Shown here one piece after another: positions 33,128 to 41,763 of a stretch of DNA of 49,503 bases (positions are counted from its first letter, which is position 1; every line of letters begins with the position of its first letter). The notes under the pieces are model-generated. The model was not told where the DNA came from, searched no databases, and saw only the letters and a list, made by a program, of their open reading frames with translations. The position numbers and the translations under genes are program-made. Origin of the DNA: Egibacteraceae bacterium. Its GTDB lineage: Bacteria; Actinomycetota; Nitriliruptoria; Euzebyales; Egibacteraceae. Location: contig DATLGH010000094.1 in the NCBI GenBank assembly GCA_035540635.1, positions 1-49,503 on the forward strand, read 5' to 3'.

Positions 33128-33157
33128 CGGACCCGCGGTCGGGGGGGACAGAACGGG

Positions 33158-34009
33158 TCAGCCGAAGCGCCCGGTGATGTAGTCCTCGGTGCGCGAGTCC
33201 GACGCCTGGGTGAAGATCTTCTCAGTGGTGTCGAACTCCACGAGCTGGCCCGTGCGCTCGTCGTGCTCGTCGTCGACGGTGACGGTGAAGAACGCCGTCC
33301 TGTCCGAGACCCGGGCCGCCTGCTGCATGTTGTGCGTCACGACGACGATCGTGTAGCAGGCGGCGAGCTCGCGCATGAGATCTTCGATCTTCAGCGTCGC
33401 GATCGGGTCGAGGGCCGAGGCCGGCTCGTCCATGAGGATGACGTCGGGGCTGACCGCCAGCGTCCGGGCGATGCACAGGCGCTGCTGCTGGCCACCGGAC
33501 AGCGCGAGCGCGGACGTCTTCAGCTTCGTGCGCACCTCGTCCCACAGGGCCGCCCTGCGCAGGGACTCCTCGACGAGCCCGTCGAGGTCGCCCTTGTAGC
33601 GGTTCAGGCGGGGGCCGAAGGCGACGTTGTCGTAGACCGACTTCGGGAAGGGGTTCGGCTTCTGGAAGACCATGCCGATGCGCCGGCGGACCTCGACGGG
33701 GTCGATGTCGGGGTCGTAGACGTTCTCGCCGTTGTAGCGGACCTGGCCGTGGACCTTCGCGCCCGGCAGGAGGTCGTTCATGCGGTTCAGGCAGCGCAGC
33801 AGCGTCGACTTGCCGCATCCGCTCGGGCCGATCAGCGCGGTGATCTCGTTGCGGCGGATCGTCATCGTGACGCCCCCGACGGCGGTGAAGCCGCCGTAGC
33901 TGCACGACACGTCCTCGAGCTCGAACACCGCGGCGTGGGGCGCTGCGGGTGTCGTGCGGGCCGGCGCGGGTGCCGCTGCCCCGCTCGCGGCCCAAGCCTC
34001 CGAATCCAT
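33158..34009 (-). CDS. pstB: Phosphate ABC transporter ATP-binding protein PstB
   Basis: The ATPase of the phosphate transporter. Walker [29 protein letters not shown], signature [16 protein letters not shown] and Walker [14 protein letters not shown] all match PstB closely. ATG 34009 was chosen over ATG 34036 because the PHO box ends only 18 bases before 34036, leaving too little space for a promoter, and GAGG lies about 10 bases before 34009. An Ala/Pro-rich N-terminal stretch of about 28 residues precedes the domain. Being separate from pstSCA but with its own PHO box, it should be co-induced. Confidence 0.94.
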   Translation of the reverse strand: MDSEAWAASGAAAPAPARTTPAAPHAAVFELEDVSCSYGGFTAVGGVTMTIRRNEITALIGPSGCGKSTLLRCLNRMNDLLPGAKVHGQVRYNGENVYDPDIDPVEVRRRIGMVFQKPNPFPKSVYDNVAFGPRLNRYKGDLDGLVEESLRRAALWDEVRTKLKTSALALSGGQQQRLCIARTLAVSPDVILMDEPASALDPIATLKIEDLMRELAACYTIVVVTHNMQQAARVSDRTAFFTVTVDDEHDERTGQLVEFDTTEKIFTQASDSRTEDYITGRFG

Positions 34010-34053
34010 CGATGTCGACCTCGCGTCGCTGTGCATGCCGCCAGGGTGCCCGG

Positions 34054-34075
34054 GCAAGGTGAACGGCGGGTGAAC
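34054..34075 (-). promoter_or_regulatory. PHO box upstream of pstB
   Basis: On the minus strand GTTCACCCGCC is followed at once by GTTCACCTTGC, two 11-base repeats as in the box upstream of pstS. It sits between the divergent pstB and uronate-dehydrogenase-like genes and is oriented toward pstB. No good TAnnnT -10 is seen downstream, so the activator may be essential here. Confidence 0.8.
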
Positions 34076-34172
34076 GCCCGCTGCCGCGGAGGCGACGATC
34101 CCGGGCACGCTCCCGGCGTACGGTTGCCTTGCCCACCGGCCCCGCCGCCTCCGCAGGAAGGGACACCCGCGC

Positions 34173-35012
34173 ATGACCCGCGATCGCGCGCCCGCCAGAA
34201 CTCGCGTCCTCCTCACCGGCGCGGCCGGGGGCATCGGAACGGTCCTGCGCGCGGGGCTGCGCGGGCGCTACCCCGAGCTCCGGCTGCTCGACACCGAGGC
34301 GATGGACGCGGCCGGGGAGGGCGAGGAGGTCGTCGTCGCCGACCTGCGCGACTACGCGAACGTCGAGGCCGCCATGGAGGGGGTGGACGCGGTCGTCCAC
34401 CTCGCCGCCATCCCGGGGGAGGCGGCGTTCGCCGAGATCTGCGCGCACAACCTCGTTGCGACCTACCACGTGTTCGAGGCCGCCCGGCGCCAGGGAGCGA
34501 CCCGGGTGGTCTACGCGAGCAGCAACCACGCCATCGGCTTCACGCCGGTCACCGAGCGCATCGGCCCCGACGCGCCGCTCCGCCCCGACACCTACTACGG
34601 CGTGTCGAAGGCGTTCGGGGAGGCGCTCGGACGCCTGTACGTCGACAAGTTCGGGATGGACGTCGCATGCCTGCGCATCGGCAGCTTCGGCGAGCGTCCC
34701 GGCAGCCGCCGCGAGCTGTTCACGTGGCTTTCCCCCCGCGACGCCGTCGAGCTCGTGGGTTGCTGCCTCGACGCGCCCTACCTCGGGTTCGCGATCGTCT
34801 ACGGCATCTCCGCCAACACCCGGACGTGGTGGGACAACCCCGAGGCGGAGCGCATCGGCTACCGCCCGGTCGACGACGCCGAGGCGTTCGCCGCCGAGCT
34901 GCTCGCCGGCCCGGCCAGCGACGACCCGACGGAGCGGTTCCAGGGCGGACCGTTCACCGGTCGGGACACGACGGCCGACCACCCGCCTGGCGTTCCTCCG
35001 CGGGGGGGCTGA
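34173..35012 (+). CDS. NAD-dependent epimerase/dehydratase family, uronate dehydrogenase-like
   Basis: A 279-residue short-chain dehydrogenase of the extended type. It has the NAD motif [36 protein letters not shown] and the catalytic Tyr-x3-Lys in [35 protein letters not shown] and [13 protein letters not shown] match uronate dehydrogenases, which oxidise glucuronate or galacturonate to the aldarolactone. No other uronate-pathway gene is nearby, so the substrate is tentative. AGGAAGGG about 12 bases upstream serves ATG 34173. Its last 59 bases overlap the 3' end of the convergent lycopene cyclase gene. Confidence 0.82.
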   Translation: MTRDRAPARTRVLLTGAAGGIGTVLRAGLRGRYPELRLLDTEAMDAAGEGEEVVVADLRDYANVEAAMEGVDAVVHLAAIPGEAAFAEICAHNLVATYHVFEAARRQGATRVVYASSNHAIGFTPVTERIGPDAPLRPDTYYGVSKAFGEALGRLYVDKFGMDVACLRIGSFGERPGSRRELFTWLSPRDAVELVGCCLDAPYLGFAIVYGISANTRTWWDNPEAERIGYRPVDDAEAFAAELLAGPASDDPTERFQGGPFTGRDTTADHPPGVPPRGG

Positions 35013-36261
35013 GCGCGGGCGGTCGACCGCGAGCGGCGTCGCGCAGCAGCGCCGGGTGCCGCACGGCCGTCGAGGCCAACGTGCCGCGCACGCCGGCGGG
35101 CGACCCGGCGAACAGCGTGAGCATCGTGCGAGCGAGCGCGCGGGCGGATGCCTCCCCGGACAGGAACCCGCCCCAGCGCGACACCGGCAGGTCGAAGAAG
35201 GCGCGGAAGAATCCCCGCGTCGCGTCGCGGTCGAGGCACAGGAGGGACTCGAGCCCGAGGACGTGCAGCGCCCGCTGGCGGAGGCGGTCACGTGGCCAGA
35301 CGGCGTTCCAGCCGGCGACCGCGACGGCCTCCGTCGCCGCGCCCGTCCGCCCGAGCGCGCCGGCGAGCGCCGCCGCGAGCACGGGCGCCCGGGCCAGGGC
35401 GGCCCCGACCTGGTAGCCCGTGGCGGGATGCACCATGCCGGCCGCTGCGCCGAAGCCGACGACGCGCCGGTCCCGCGCGGGCACGGGCACGCCCATCGGG
35501 ATGAGGACGCGCTCTTCGCCGACGCGCCGCTCGACCCGCACGCCCATCCCCGCCAACCGCCGCGCGAGGCGCCCCTCGAGGGCACCGATGTCCATCGCCG
35601 GCCGCCGGGCGAGCGACGTCTCCTCGGCGAGCTCCCAACCGTCCCCCAGCGGCATGGCGTAGAGGAAGGTCGGGTGCGCGGGCGCCGGGTCACGGGCGTC
35701 GCCCGGTGGGTCCCGGTAGTCCATGAGCACCATGCCCTGCGCACTGAGCGCAGGGCGGAACCGCCCGACGAGCCCGTAGGCGGCCTGGTACGCGCCGGCC
35801 GGGGCCGGGCCGGATGCCAGCAGCGCCGGGCGGTGGCCGCTCGCGTCGACGACGACGCGGCAGCGCAGCGCGACGCCCTGGCTCGTGCGCACCGTCGGCC
35901 CCGCGGGGGCGTCCTCGACCGCGGCGGCCCTGCCGCGCACCAGCCGCGCGCCGGCCGCGAGCGCACGCGTCCGCAGCGCGTCGCGCAACCGGTCGTTGTC
36001 GAAGCGCCCGTACGAACGGGGCAGCCGGCGGGCAGTGGCCTCCCCGAGATGGACCACCACCTCCGGCCAGCGGGCGGCGACGGTCGCGCCGAGCTCGAGC
36101 CCCTCGATCTCGTCGGTCCAGACCCCGAGCGTCTGTGGCCACGGGCGCTCGTGGTCCTCGGCGAGGACGCTCACCGCCATGCCGGTCTCGGCGCAGGCGG
36201 CTGCGGCCGAGAGTCCCGCCGGCCCGCTGCCGACGACGACGACGTCCACAACCGGCTGCAC
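34954..36261 (-). CDS. Lycopene beta-cyclase (CrtL/CrtY family flavoprotein)
   Basis: The enzyme closes the end rings of lycopene to give beta-carotene. The 435-residue protein has a dinucleotide-binding VVVVGSGPAGLSAAAACAE, a conserved FLYAMPLGDGWELAEETSLA and the C-terminal GMVHPATGYQVGAALARA, all typical of the CrtL-type cyclases found in cyanobacteria, plants and some actinobacteria. GTG 36261 is chosen because the nucleotide fold starts right after it and TAGGA lies upstream. No other carotenoid genes are in the window, so it is an isolated member of the pathway. The 3' end overlaps the dehydrogenase gene by 59 bases. Confidence 0.88.
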   Translation of the reverse strand: MQPVVDVVVVGSGPAGLSAAAACAETGMAVSVLAEDHERPWPQTLGVWTDEIEGLELGATVAARWPEVVVHLGEATARRLPRSYGRFDNDRLRDALRTRALAAGARLVRGRAAAVEDAPAGPTVRTSQGVALRCRVVVDASGHRPALLASGPAPAGAYQAAYGLVGRFRPALSAQGMVLMDYRDPPGDARDPAPAHPTFLYAMPLGDGWELAEETSLARRPAMDIGALEGRLARRLAGMGVRVERRVGEERVLIPMGVPVPARDRRVVGFGAAAGMVHPATGYQVGAALARAPVLAAALAGALGRTGAATEAVAVAGWNAVWPRDRLRQRALHVLGLESLLCLDRDATRGFFRAFFDLPVSRWGGFLSGEASARALARTMLTLFAGSPAGVRGTLASTAVRHPALLRDAARGRPPALSPPAEERQAGGRPSCPDR

Positions 36262-36352
36262 GGGGCAAGTCCTACCACGCGTGCCTGCCGCCCCGCCGGT
36301 CGCGCGGGCCGCCACGGGCCGTCACCGGCGGTTCGCCGGCGTCCCTGGCTCG

Positions 36353-36358
36353 TACACT
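36353..36358 (+). promoter_or_regulatory. Putative -10 (TACACT) of the regX3-like gene
   Basis: TACACT ends 10 bases before ATG 36369, giving a leader of only a few bases. No GTTCACC repeat lies in the 107-base gap, so the regulator gene itself does not appear to carry a PHO box. Confidence 0.4.
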
Positions 36359-36368
36359 CGCCCGCGAC

Positions 36369-37055
36369 ATGCCGAAGATCCTGGTGGTCGAGGACGAGCC
36401 GTCCCTGCTGGAGGCGCTGGAGTTCGGTCTCGGCGCCGAGGGCTTCGACGTGGTGACCGTCGACGACGGGGCCGCGTCGCTGCAGGTCTTCGCCCGCGAA
36501 CGTCCGGACCTCGTCGTGCTCGACCTGATGCTTCCCGGCCTGTCGGGAACCGAGGTGTGCAAGCGGCTGCGCGCCACGAGCGGCGTACCGATCATCATGC
36601 TCACCGCCAAGGACGCCGAGATCGACCGGGTCGTGGGCCTGGAGCTCGGCGCCGACGACTACGTGACGAAGCCGTTCTCTATGCGCGAGCTCACCGCGCG
36701 CATCCGGGCGGTGCTGCGGCGTGGCGGCGAACGCGACGCCGAGGACACGGCCCCGGCGATGGAGGCCGGGGGCGTACGCCTCGATCCGGAGCGCTACGAG
36801 GTGCGCGTCCGCGGCACGCCGGTCGACCTGCCGCCGAAGGAGTTCCTCCTGCTCGAGCTCCTCATCCGCAACGCCGGCCGCGTGCTCACCCGCGACGTCA
36901 TCATCGACCGGGTGTGGGGATCGGACTACGTCGGTGACACGAAGACGCTCGACGTGCACATCAAGCGCCTGCGGGGGCGCATCGAGGAGAACCCCCGTGA
37001 ACCGCGCCTGATCGCCACGGTCCGGGGCGTTGGCTACAAGTTCGCCGACGGTTGA
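36369..37055 (+). CDS. regX3: OmpR-family response regulator, RegX3/PhoP-like
   Basis: A 228-residue regulator: receiver domain (KILVVEDEPSLLEALEFGL, phospho-acceptor Asp52 in VVLDLMLPGLSGTEVCKRLR, GADDYVTKPFSMRELTARIR) and C-terminal winged helix (LPPKEFLLLELLIRNAGRVL, VWGSDYVGDTKTLDVHIKRL). The wording of both domains follows mycobacterial RegX3 closely, which controls phosphate-starvation genes. It is the best candidate to bind the two PHO boxes. The partner kinase starts 56 bases after its stop and has its own possible -10. Confidence 0.93.
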   Translation: MPKILVVEDEPSLLEALEFGLGAEGFDVVTVDDGAASLQVFARERPDLVVLDLMLPGLSGTEVCKRLRATSGVPIIMLTAKDAEIDRVVGLELGADDYVTKPFSMRELTARIRAVLRRGGERDAEDTAPAMEAGGVRLDPERYEVRVRGTPVDLPPKEFLLLELLIRNAGRVLTRDVIIDRVWGSDYVGDTKTLDVHIKRLRGRIEENPREPRLIATVRGVGYKFADG

Positions 37056-37110
37056 CCGGGCCGACGGGGGCCCGCGATCCGCGGGCGCGCCGAACGGCGA
37101 CAATGGGTGC

Positions 37111-38448
37111 GTGCTCCGACGCGGGTCGATCGTCCTTCCGCTCGTCGCCGCCTCGGCGGCCGTGCTCGGCGCCCTGCTGCCGGGCCGCGCCTGGCTCGCG
37201 GCCCTGCTCGCGGTCGCCGGTGGCCTCGTCGCCGGCGTCGCGCTCAACCGGGTCGCGCACCGGCGGATCGAGCGCGTCGCCGACCTCGTGGAGGGCTTCG
37301 CGGTCGGCGAGATCGACCGGCGGGTACGGGCCGACGGCAGCGCCTCGTGGCGGCGGCTGGTGCGGGCGCTCGACGCGCTCGGGGCGTCGTTCGCGCGTCA
37401 GCTCGACCAGCTCGGGGAGGAGCGCGCCCGCGTTGAGCGGCTGCTCGAGCAGCTGCCGCTCGCCGTCCTGCTGTTCACCGAGCACGGCCTCGCGTACGCG
37501 AACCCTACCGCGCGCGAGCTGTTCGACCTTGGCGGCGGCGGCGGTGGCGCCATGCCCTTGCAGGTGCTCGGCGTGCCGGCGCTCGCCGACGCCGTCGCCG
37601 AGGTCGGCGAGACGGGACGCACCGTCGAGGTCGAGGTCACCCGCGAGGACCGGATACTCGCCGCGCGCGCCGCCGAGCCCACCGCCGGAGAGGTGGCGCT
37701 CGTCGTCACCGACCTCACCGAGGCCCGCCGGGTCGAGGAGATCCGCCGCGACTTCGTCGTCAACGCCTCCCACGAACTCAAGACCCCCGCCGCGGGCATG
37801 CGGGCGCTCGCGGACTCCATCGAGCTCGCGGTGGACCGCGACCCGCCCCGCGCCCGGCGGATGATCACGCGGCTGCGGGAGGAGGCCGACCGGCTCGCGG
37901 AGATGGTCCGTGACCTGCTCGACCTCGCGCGCCTGGAGGAGGCAGCGGCCCAGCGCGGTCGCCAGCCCGTCGACGTCGCCGCGGCGGTGCGCCGGCAGCT
38001 GGGGCGCTTCGAGGCGCTGGCCGCGGAGCGCGGCATCACGCTCGCGTGCGCCTGCCCGGAGCCGGCGACCGTCGTCGCGCAGCCCGAGGACATCCGCCTC
38101 ATCGTCGACAACCTCGTCGAGAACGCCGTCCGCTACAACCGCGACGGCGGCCGGGTCGACGTCTTTGTGCGCCGCGCGGACGGGCAGGTGGTCGTCGAGG
38201 TCGCCGACACGGGCCTCGGGATCCCCGCCGGGGACCGGGACCGGATCTTCGAGCGCTTCTACCGCGTCGACAAGGCCCGTACCCGCGCGGCCGGCGGGAC
38301 GGGGCTCGGACTGTCGCTCGTGCGCAACGCGGTCGCCCGCCACGGGGGGGCGGTGTCGGTTGACAGCGTGGTGGGGCAGGGCTCCGTCTTCCGCGTCGTG
38401 CTGCCGGTCGAAGGAGCCACCGCCAACGGCGGCCCCGCGCTCCGGTAG
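37111..38448 (+). CDS. senX3: Sensor histidine kinase, SenX3/PhoR-like
   Basis: A 445-residue kinase with two short N-terminal spans (about 8-24 and 28-45) and almost no external loop, as in SenX3. Then comes a PAS-like domain (about 110-205), a HisKA domain with His221 in FVVNASHELKTPAAGMRALA, and a HATPase domain (IVDNLVENAVRYNRDGG, VADTGLGIPAGDRDRIFERF, GGTGLGLSLVRNAVARHGG). Lacking a periplasmic sensor, it probably reads Pst status through PhoU. GTG 37111 is used because the first span starts at once; GACAAT six bases before it suggests a leaderless start. Order is regulator then kinase, reversed compared with mycobacteria. Confidence 0.92.
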   Translation: MLRRGSIVLPLVAASAAVLGALLPGRAWLAALLAVAGGLVAGVALNRVAHRRIERVADLVEGFAVGEIDRRVRADGSASWRRLVRALDALGASFARQLDQLGEERARVERLLEQLPLAVLLFTEHGLAYANPTARELFDLGGGGGGAMPLQVLGVPALADAVAEVGETGRTVEVEVTREDRILAARAAEPTAGEVALVVTDLTEARRVEEIRRDFVVNASHELKTPAAGMRALADSIELAVDRDPPRARRMITRLREEADRLAEMVRDLLDLARLEEAAAQRGRQPVDVAAAVRRQLGRFEALAAERGITLACACPEPATVVAQPEDIRLIVDNLVENAVRYNRDGGRVDVFVRRADGQVVVEVADTGLGIPAGDRDRIFERFYRVDKARTRAAGGTGLGLSLVRNAVARHGGAVSVDSVVGQGSVFRVVLPVEGATANGGPALR

Positions 38449-38451
38449 CCA

Positions 38452-38525
38452 GCGCCCTGTCAGCGCTCGAGCAGCGAAGCGGTAGCGCCCTGTCAGCGCT
38501 CAAGCAGCGAAGCGGTAGCGCCCTG
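38452..38525. repeat. Tandem 33-bp repeat (2.2 copies) with hairpins, between convergent genes
   Basis: Copies at 38452-38484 and 38485-38517 differ by one base; the first 8 bases of a third copy follow. Each unit begins GCGCCCTGTCAGCGCT. Together with the base before it, each unit forms a 5-bp AGCGC/GCGCT hairpin, at 38451-38467 and 38484-38500. Placed between the convergent kinase and antiporter genes, it may act as a two-way terminator. Only two full copies are present and there is no spacer variation, so it is not a CRISPR. Confidence 0.75.
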
Positions 38526-38530
38526 CCCTT

Positions 38531-39727
38531 TCAGGCGTCGGCCGTCGTCGCGGCGCGGCGCCGCATGACGAGGACGACCCACCGGTCGATCGAGCGGGTC
38601 ACCATGGGGCCCAGGAGCGCCATGAGCAGCACGTAGGCGGCGGCCAGCGGCCCCAGCTGCGCATCGACGCCGGCGGCGACGCCGAGGCCGGCTATGACGA
38701 TGGAGAACTCCCCGCGGGCGATGAGCGCGCCACCGGCGCGGAACCGCCCCCGCACGCCGACGCCGGCGCGTCCCGCGGCCCACCATCCGGTGATCACCTT
38801 CGTCACCGCGGTCACCGCTCCGAGCGCGACGGCGAGCACCGCGACGTCGGGGATGGCCGCGAGGTCGATCTGCAGGCCGAAGAAGACGAAGAACGTCGCC
38901 GCGAACAGGTCGCGCAGCGGACTCAGCAGGTCGCGGGCGTGGTCGGCGACGGGACCCGACAGGGCGATGCCGACGAGGAACGCGCCGACGGCCGCGGAGA
39001 CCTGGAGGCGCTCGGCGACCCCGGCGACGAGCACGACGAGCCCGAAGGTCGACAGCAGCACGACCTCGTCGGAGTTGTTCGCGAGCAGCCGGCTCATGAC
39101 CTCCCCGTAGCGGATCGCGACGACGAGGACGGCAGCGGCGGTGACGACGGCGACGGCCATCGACGCCATCCCCGCGGCCAGACCGACGCCGAGCAGCAGG
39201 ACGGCGACGAGCGGCAGGTAGGCGGCCATGACGAGGTCTTCGATGACGAGCAGGGACAGCACCGAGGGAGTCTCGCGGTTGCCGAGCCGCCCGAGGTCGC
39301 TCAGCACCTTGGAGATGACGCCCGACGAGGAGATGTACGTGACCCCGCCGAGCAGGATCGCCGCAACGGGCTCCCACCCGAGCAGGAGTCCCGCGGCGAG
39401 TCCGGGGGTGAAGTTCAGCAGGATGTCGAGCGCGCCGGCGGGCAGCCCCCTGCGGAGGTTGTCGCGCAGCTCCTCGCCGGTGTACTCGAGCCCGAGCATG
39501 AACAGCAGGAGGATCACGCCGATCTCGGCGCCGACCTCGATGAACTCCTCGCTGAAGCCGAGGGGGAACAGGCCGCCGACGGCGAGCCCGGCGAGCAGGT
39601 AGAGGGGGATGGGGCTGAAGCCGACGGAGGTGGCGGCCCGCGCGACGAGGGCGAGACAGACGATGATGAGGCCGAGCTCGATGAAGACGCCTGCGGCCTC
39701 AGGCGAGGCCGCGGCGGCCAAGATCAC
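38531..39727 (-). CDS. KhtU/KefB-like CPA2 cation:proton antiporter
   Basis: A 398-residue membrane protein with about twelve spans and no nucleotide domain. It carries GVILLLFMLGLEYTGEELRD, the CPA2 pattern ISSSGVISKVLSDLGRLGNR and the proton/ion-site LVIEDLVMAAYLP. The GTG start at 39727 overlaps the stop of the upstream KhtT-like gene by 4 bases. This two-gene layout (RCK_C subunit then antiporter) and both lengths match the Bacillus KhtTU potassium/proton antiporter, which expels K+ under alkaline or toxic-metabolite stress. The product therefore probably exports K+ under control of its neighbour. Confidence 0.88.
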   Translation of the reverse strand: MILAAAASPEAAGVFIELGLIIVCLALVARAATSVGFSPIPLYLLAGLAVGGLFPLGFSEEFIEVGAEIGVILLLFMLGLEYTGEELRDNLRRGLPAGALDILLNFTPGLAAGLLLGWEPVAAILLGGVTYISSSGVISKVLSDLGRLGNRETPSVLSLLVIEDLVMAAYLPLVAVLLLGVGLAAGMASMAVAVVTAAAVLVVAIRYGEVMSRLLANNSDEVVLLSTFGLVVLVAGVAERLQVSAAVGAFLVGIALSGPVADHARDLLSPLRDLFAATFFVFFGLQIDLAAIPDVAVLAVALGAVTAVTKVITGWWAAGRAGVGVRGRFRAGGALIARGEFSIVIAGLGVAAGVDAQLGPLAAAYVLLMALLGPMVTRSIDRWVVLVMRRRAATTADA

Positions 39728-40221
39728 GTCTCGACCCCGCCCTCGAGATGAGTGAAGGCCCGCTTGATGGCCTCTGGCGTGCCGACGACGACGAGGGTGT
39801 CCCCCGCGTCGATGCGGAAGTCGGGGGTAGGGGAGGGGATGGTGTCCTCGCCGCGGACGACCGCGACGATGGACACGCCCGTCCTCGCGCGGAGCATGGT
39901 CTCGGCGACCGTGTGGCCCGCGCAGCTCCACGACGCTGTCGCGGGCAGCCAGTCGATGGTGAGCCCCTCCACCGACTGCTGGAGCATCGTGTCGAGGCTC
40001 TCGGCGACCTTCGTGCCGCCGAGGACCTCCGCGAGGGCGTGGCCCTCGTCCTCGTCGAGGCGGACGACGTCACGGCACGAGTCGGGGTCGCCATGGTCGT
40101 AGACGAGCAGCTCCCGCCGGCCGGTGCGGTGGGTGATCACCCCGATGCGGTCGCCCGCACGCGTCGTGAAGTCGTGTCGCAGCCCGACGCCGGGCAGCTG
40201 GGTCTCCTCGATCCGCGGCAT
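39724..40221 (-). CDS. KhtT-like RCK_C (TrkA-C) regulatory subunit
   Basis: A 165-residue cytoplasmic protein. The N-terminal half starts MPRIEETQLPGVGLRHDFTT, as in KhtT/YhaT proteins, and the C-terminal half is an RCK_C ligand-binding domain (FRIDAGDTLVVVGTPEAIKR). In Bacillus this subunit gates KhtU in response to cyclic-di-AMP and pH; the same role is inferred here. ATG 40221 is preferred over ATG 40230 because a TACAAT -10 (40229-40234) lies 7 bases upstream and would include the earlier ATG. It overlaps the antiporter start by 4 bases. Confidence 0.86.
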   Translation of the reverse strand: MPRIEETQLPGVGLRHDFTTRAGDRIGVITHRTGRRELLVYDHGDPDSCRDVVRLDEDEGHALAEVLGGTKVAESLDTMLQQSVEGLTIDWLPATASWSCAGHTVAETMLRARTGVSIVAVVRGEDTIPSPTPDFRIDAGDTLVVVGTPEAIKRAFTHLEGGVET

Positions 40222-40228
40222 GACCCGC

Positions 40229-40265
40229 ATTGTACGGCCGCGGGGGCGTGCGACCTCCGTACACT
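40229..40265. promoter_or_regulatory. Divergent leaderless promoters of khtT-like gene and nth
   Basis: TACAAT on the minus strand (40229-40234) is 7 bases from ATG 40221, and TACACT on the plus strand (40260-40265) is 8 bases from ATG 40274. Both genes therefore probably start transcription at or within a base or two of their start codons. Confidence 0.5.
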
Positions 40266-40273
40266 TCGGGCCC

Positions 40274-41014
40274 ATGGCCGATGTCGAGGCACCCCTCACC
40301 CGCCACAGCCCCAAGGCGAGGCGGGCGCCGGTGATCCTCGATCGGCTGGACGACGCGTACGACGGGGGCGTCGTCGAGCTCGACTGGACGACGCCTTTCG
40401 AGCTGCTCGTCGCGACGATCCTGTCGGCCCAGTCGACCGACAAGAAGGTCAACGAGGTGACGAGGACGCTCTTCGCCACCTACCAGACTCCGCAGGCCTA
40501 CCTCGCCGCGGACGAGGAGGCGCTCCAGCAGGCGATCTACCAGACGGGGTTCTACCGCCAGAAGACCCGCAGCATCCGGGGCATGTGCCAGGCGCTGCTC
40601 GAGCGCCACGGCGGCGAGGTTCCCCGCACCATGGCCGAGCTCGTGGCGCTTCCCGGCGTGGCGCGCAAGACCGCCAACGTCGTCCTGGGCGCCGCCTTCC
40701 CCGACGCCCACCGCGCCGACCCCGAAGCAGGCATCGCCGTCGACACGCACGTGAAGCGCCTCTCGCGCCGGTTCGGGTTCACCCGCCACACCGATCCCGA
40801 GCGCATCGAGCGCGACCTCATGCGCCTGCTGCCCAAGGAGACGTGGCCCACCGCCAGCCTGTCGATCATCCTCCACGGTCGGCGGGTGTGCGAGGCGAGG
40901 CGACCGCGGTGCGCGGACTGCGTCGTCGAGGAGCTCTGCCCTTCCTCGCAGGTCGCCGGGTGCACGGACAAGGCGCGGCAGGCGGTGGGTGTGGGCGGAG
41001 GGCGCCACACCTAG
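40274..41014 (+). CDS. nth: Endonuclease III (Nth)
   Basis: A bifunctional glycosylase/AP-lyase that removes oxidised pyrimidines. The 246-residue protein has the helix-hairpin-helix LPGVARKTANVVLGAAF with the catalytic Lys, the catalytic Asp in AVDTHVKRLSRRFGF, and an iron-sulfur loop with Cys206-x6-Cys213-x2-Cys216-x5-Cys222. ATG 40274 is 8 bases after TACACT. The gene stands between the two potassium-transport units. Its last bases overlap the convergent gene by 4. Confidence 0.96.
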   Translation: MADVEAPLTRHSPKARRAPVILDRLDDAYDGGVVELDWTTPFELLVATILSAQSTDKKVNEVTRTLFATYQTPQAYLAADEEALQQAIYQTGFYRQKTRSIRGMCQALLERHGGEVPRTMAELVALPGVARKTANVVLGAAFPDAHRADPEAGIAVDTHVKRLSRRFGFTRHTDPERIERDLMRLLPKETWPTASLSIILHGRRVCEARRPRCADCVVEELCPSSQVAGCTDKARQAVGVGGGRHT

Positions 41015-41763
41015 CCGCGTTCGCGACGACGGGCGATGAGCCGCTCGGTGCCGGCGGTGGCGAGGGCGAGCGCGGCGAGCACCGCCGCGGCGACCTGCCG
41101 GTCGCGCAGCGGCGGGTCGGACCGTGGTGCGCCGGCGCGCAGGACCTCCACGGATGCCGCCCGGATCACCGCGACCTCCTGCGAGCCCGGGTCGACGCGG
41201 CGGAACACCCCGACGACCTCCACGAGGTCCCCCTGTGCCCCTGGCCCGCCGACCGTCCCGAGCTCGTCGGCGAGCTCGTCGGGCAGGAAGACGCCGATGC
41301 CCGCGTTGTGGCCCCGGTAGCTGCGGTGCCCCGGCAGCGGACCGGCCGGACCGGCGTAGACGTCGTCGTTGATCTGCGCCCAGGCGCCGCCCTCGCGGCG
41401 CAGCACCCCGCCGACCGCCTCGCCGCGGTAGCGCACCCTGCGCCGGTCGAAGGAGTGGGGGCAGTCGAGCAGCTCGGACGAGCTGACCGCGACCGGGGGG
41501 CGCGCGGGCTGCAGCGTCGAGACGGCGTCGTCGTCGCGCTCGTCGGGTGGTGCGGGAGTGGGACAGTGCAGCGGCGCTCGGAGGTCGGCGCGCTCGTCGG
41601 CCACGGCGATCGTCGAGGGGCCGGGCGGCGGGCGCAGCGCCTCGGCGAGGCCGACGATGCCCGCCAGCGCGACCACAGCGACGAGGGTGCCGAGCAGCAC
41701 CCGGCCTCGCCGCAGCGGCTTGTCGGCGCGGCCGCCCGCTCGCCCGCGCGGTCGCGCGCTCAC
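41011..41763 (-). CDS. Two-span membrane protein with OB-fold-like domain, coupled to trkH
   Basis: A 250-residue protein with no recognised family name. A basic N-terminus precedes a span at about 23-42 (VLLGTLVAVVALAGIVGLAE). The central part (about 95-215) is strand-rich, with VRYRGEAVGGVLRREGGAWA and GDLVEVVGVFRRVDPGSQEV, like a small OB-fold. A second span and basic tail (VAAAVLAALALATAGTERLI) close it. GTG 41763 overlaps the trkH stop by 4 bases, so it is the last gene of the potassium uptake operon. It may be an accessory factor for the transporter; function is inferred from context only. Confidence 0.7.
   Translation of the reverse strand: MSARPRGRAGGRADKPLRRGRVLLGTLVAVVALAGIVGLAEALRPPPGPSTIAVADERADLRAPLHCPTPAPPDERDDDAVSTLQPARPPVAVSSSELLDCPHSFDRRRVRYRGEAVGGVLRREGGAWAQINDDVYAGPAGPLPGHRSYRGHNAGIGVFLPDELADELGTVGGPGAQGDLVEVVGVFRRVDPGSQEVAVIRAASVEVLRAGAPRSDPPLRDRQVAAAVLAALALATAGTERLIARRRERG

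Noticed and set aside
33222-35966. 914-codon minus-strand open frame
   Set aside because: It is a shadow of pstB and the lycopene cyclase in other frames and of the dehydrogenase on the opposite strand.
38452-38525. CRISPR-like repeat
   Set aside because: Only two full copies, directly abutting with no spacers, and no cas genes.
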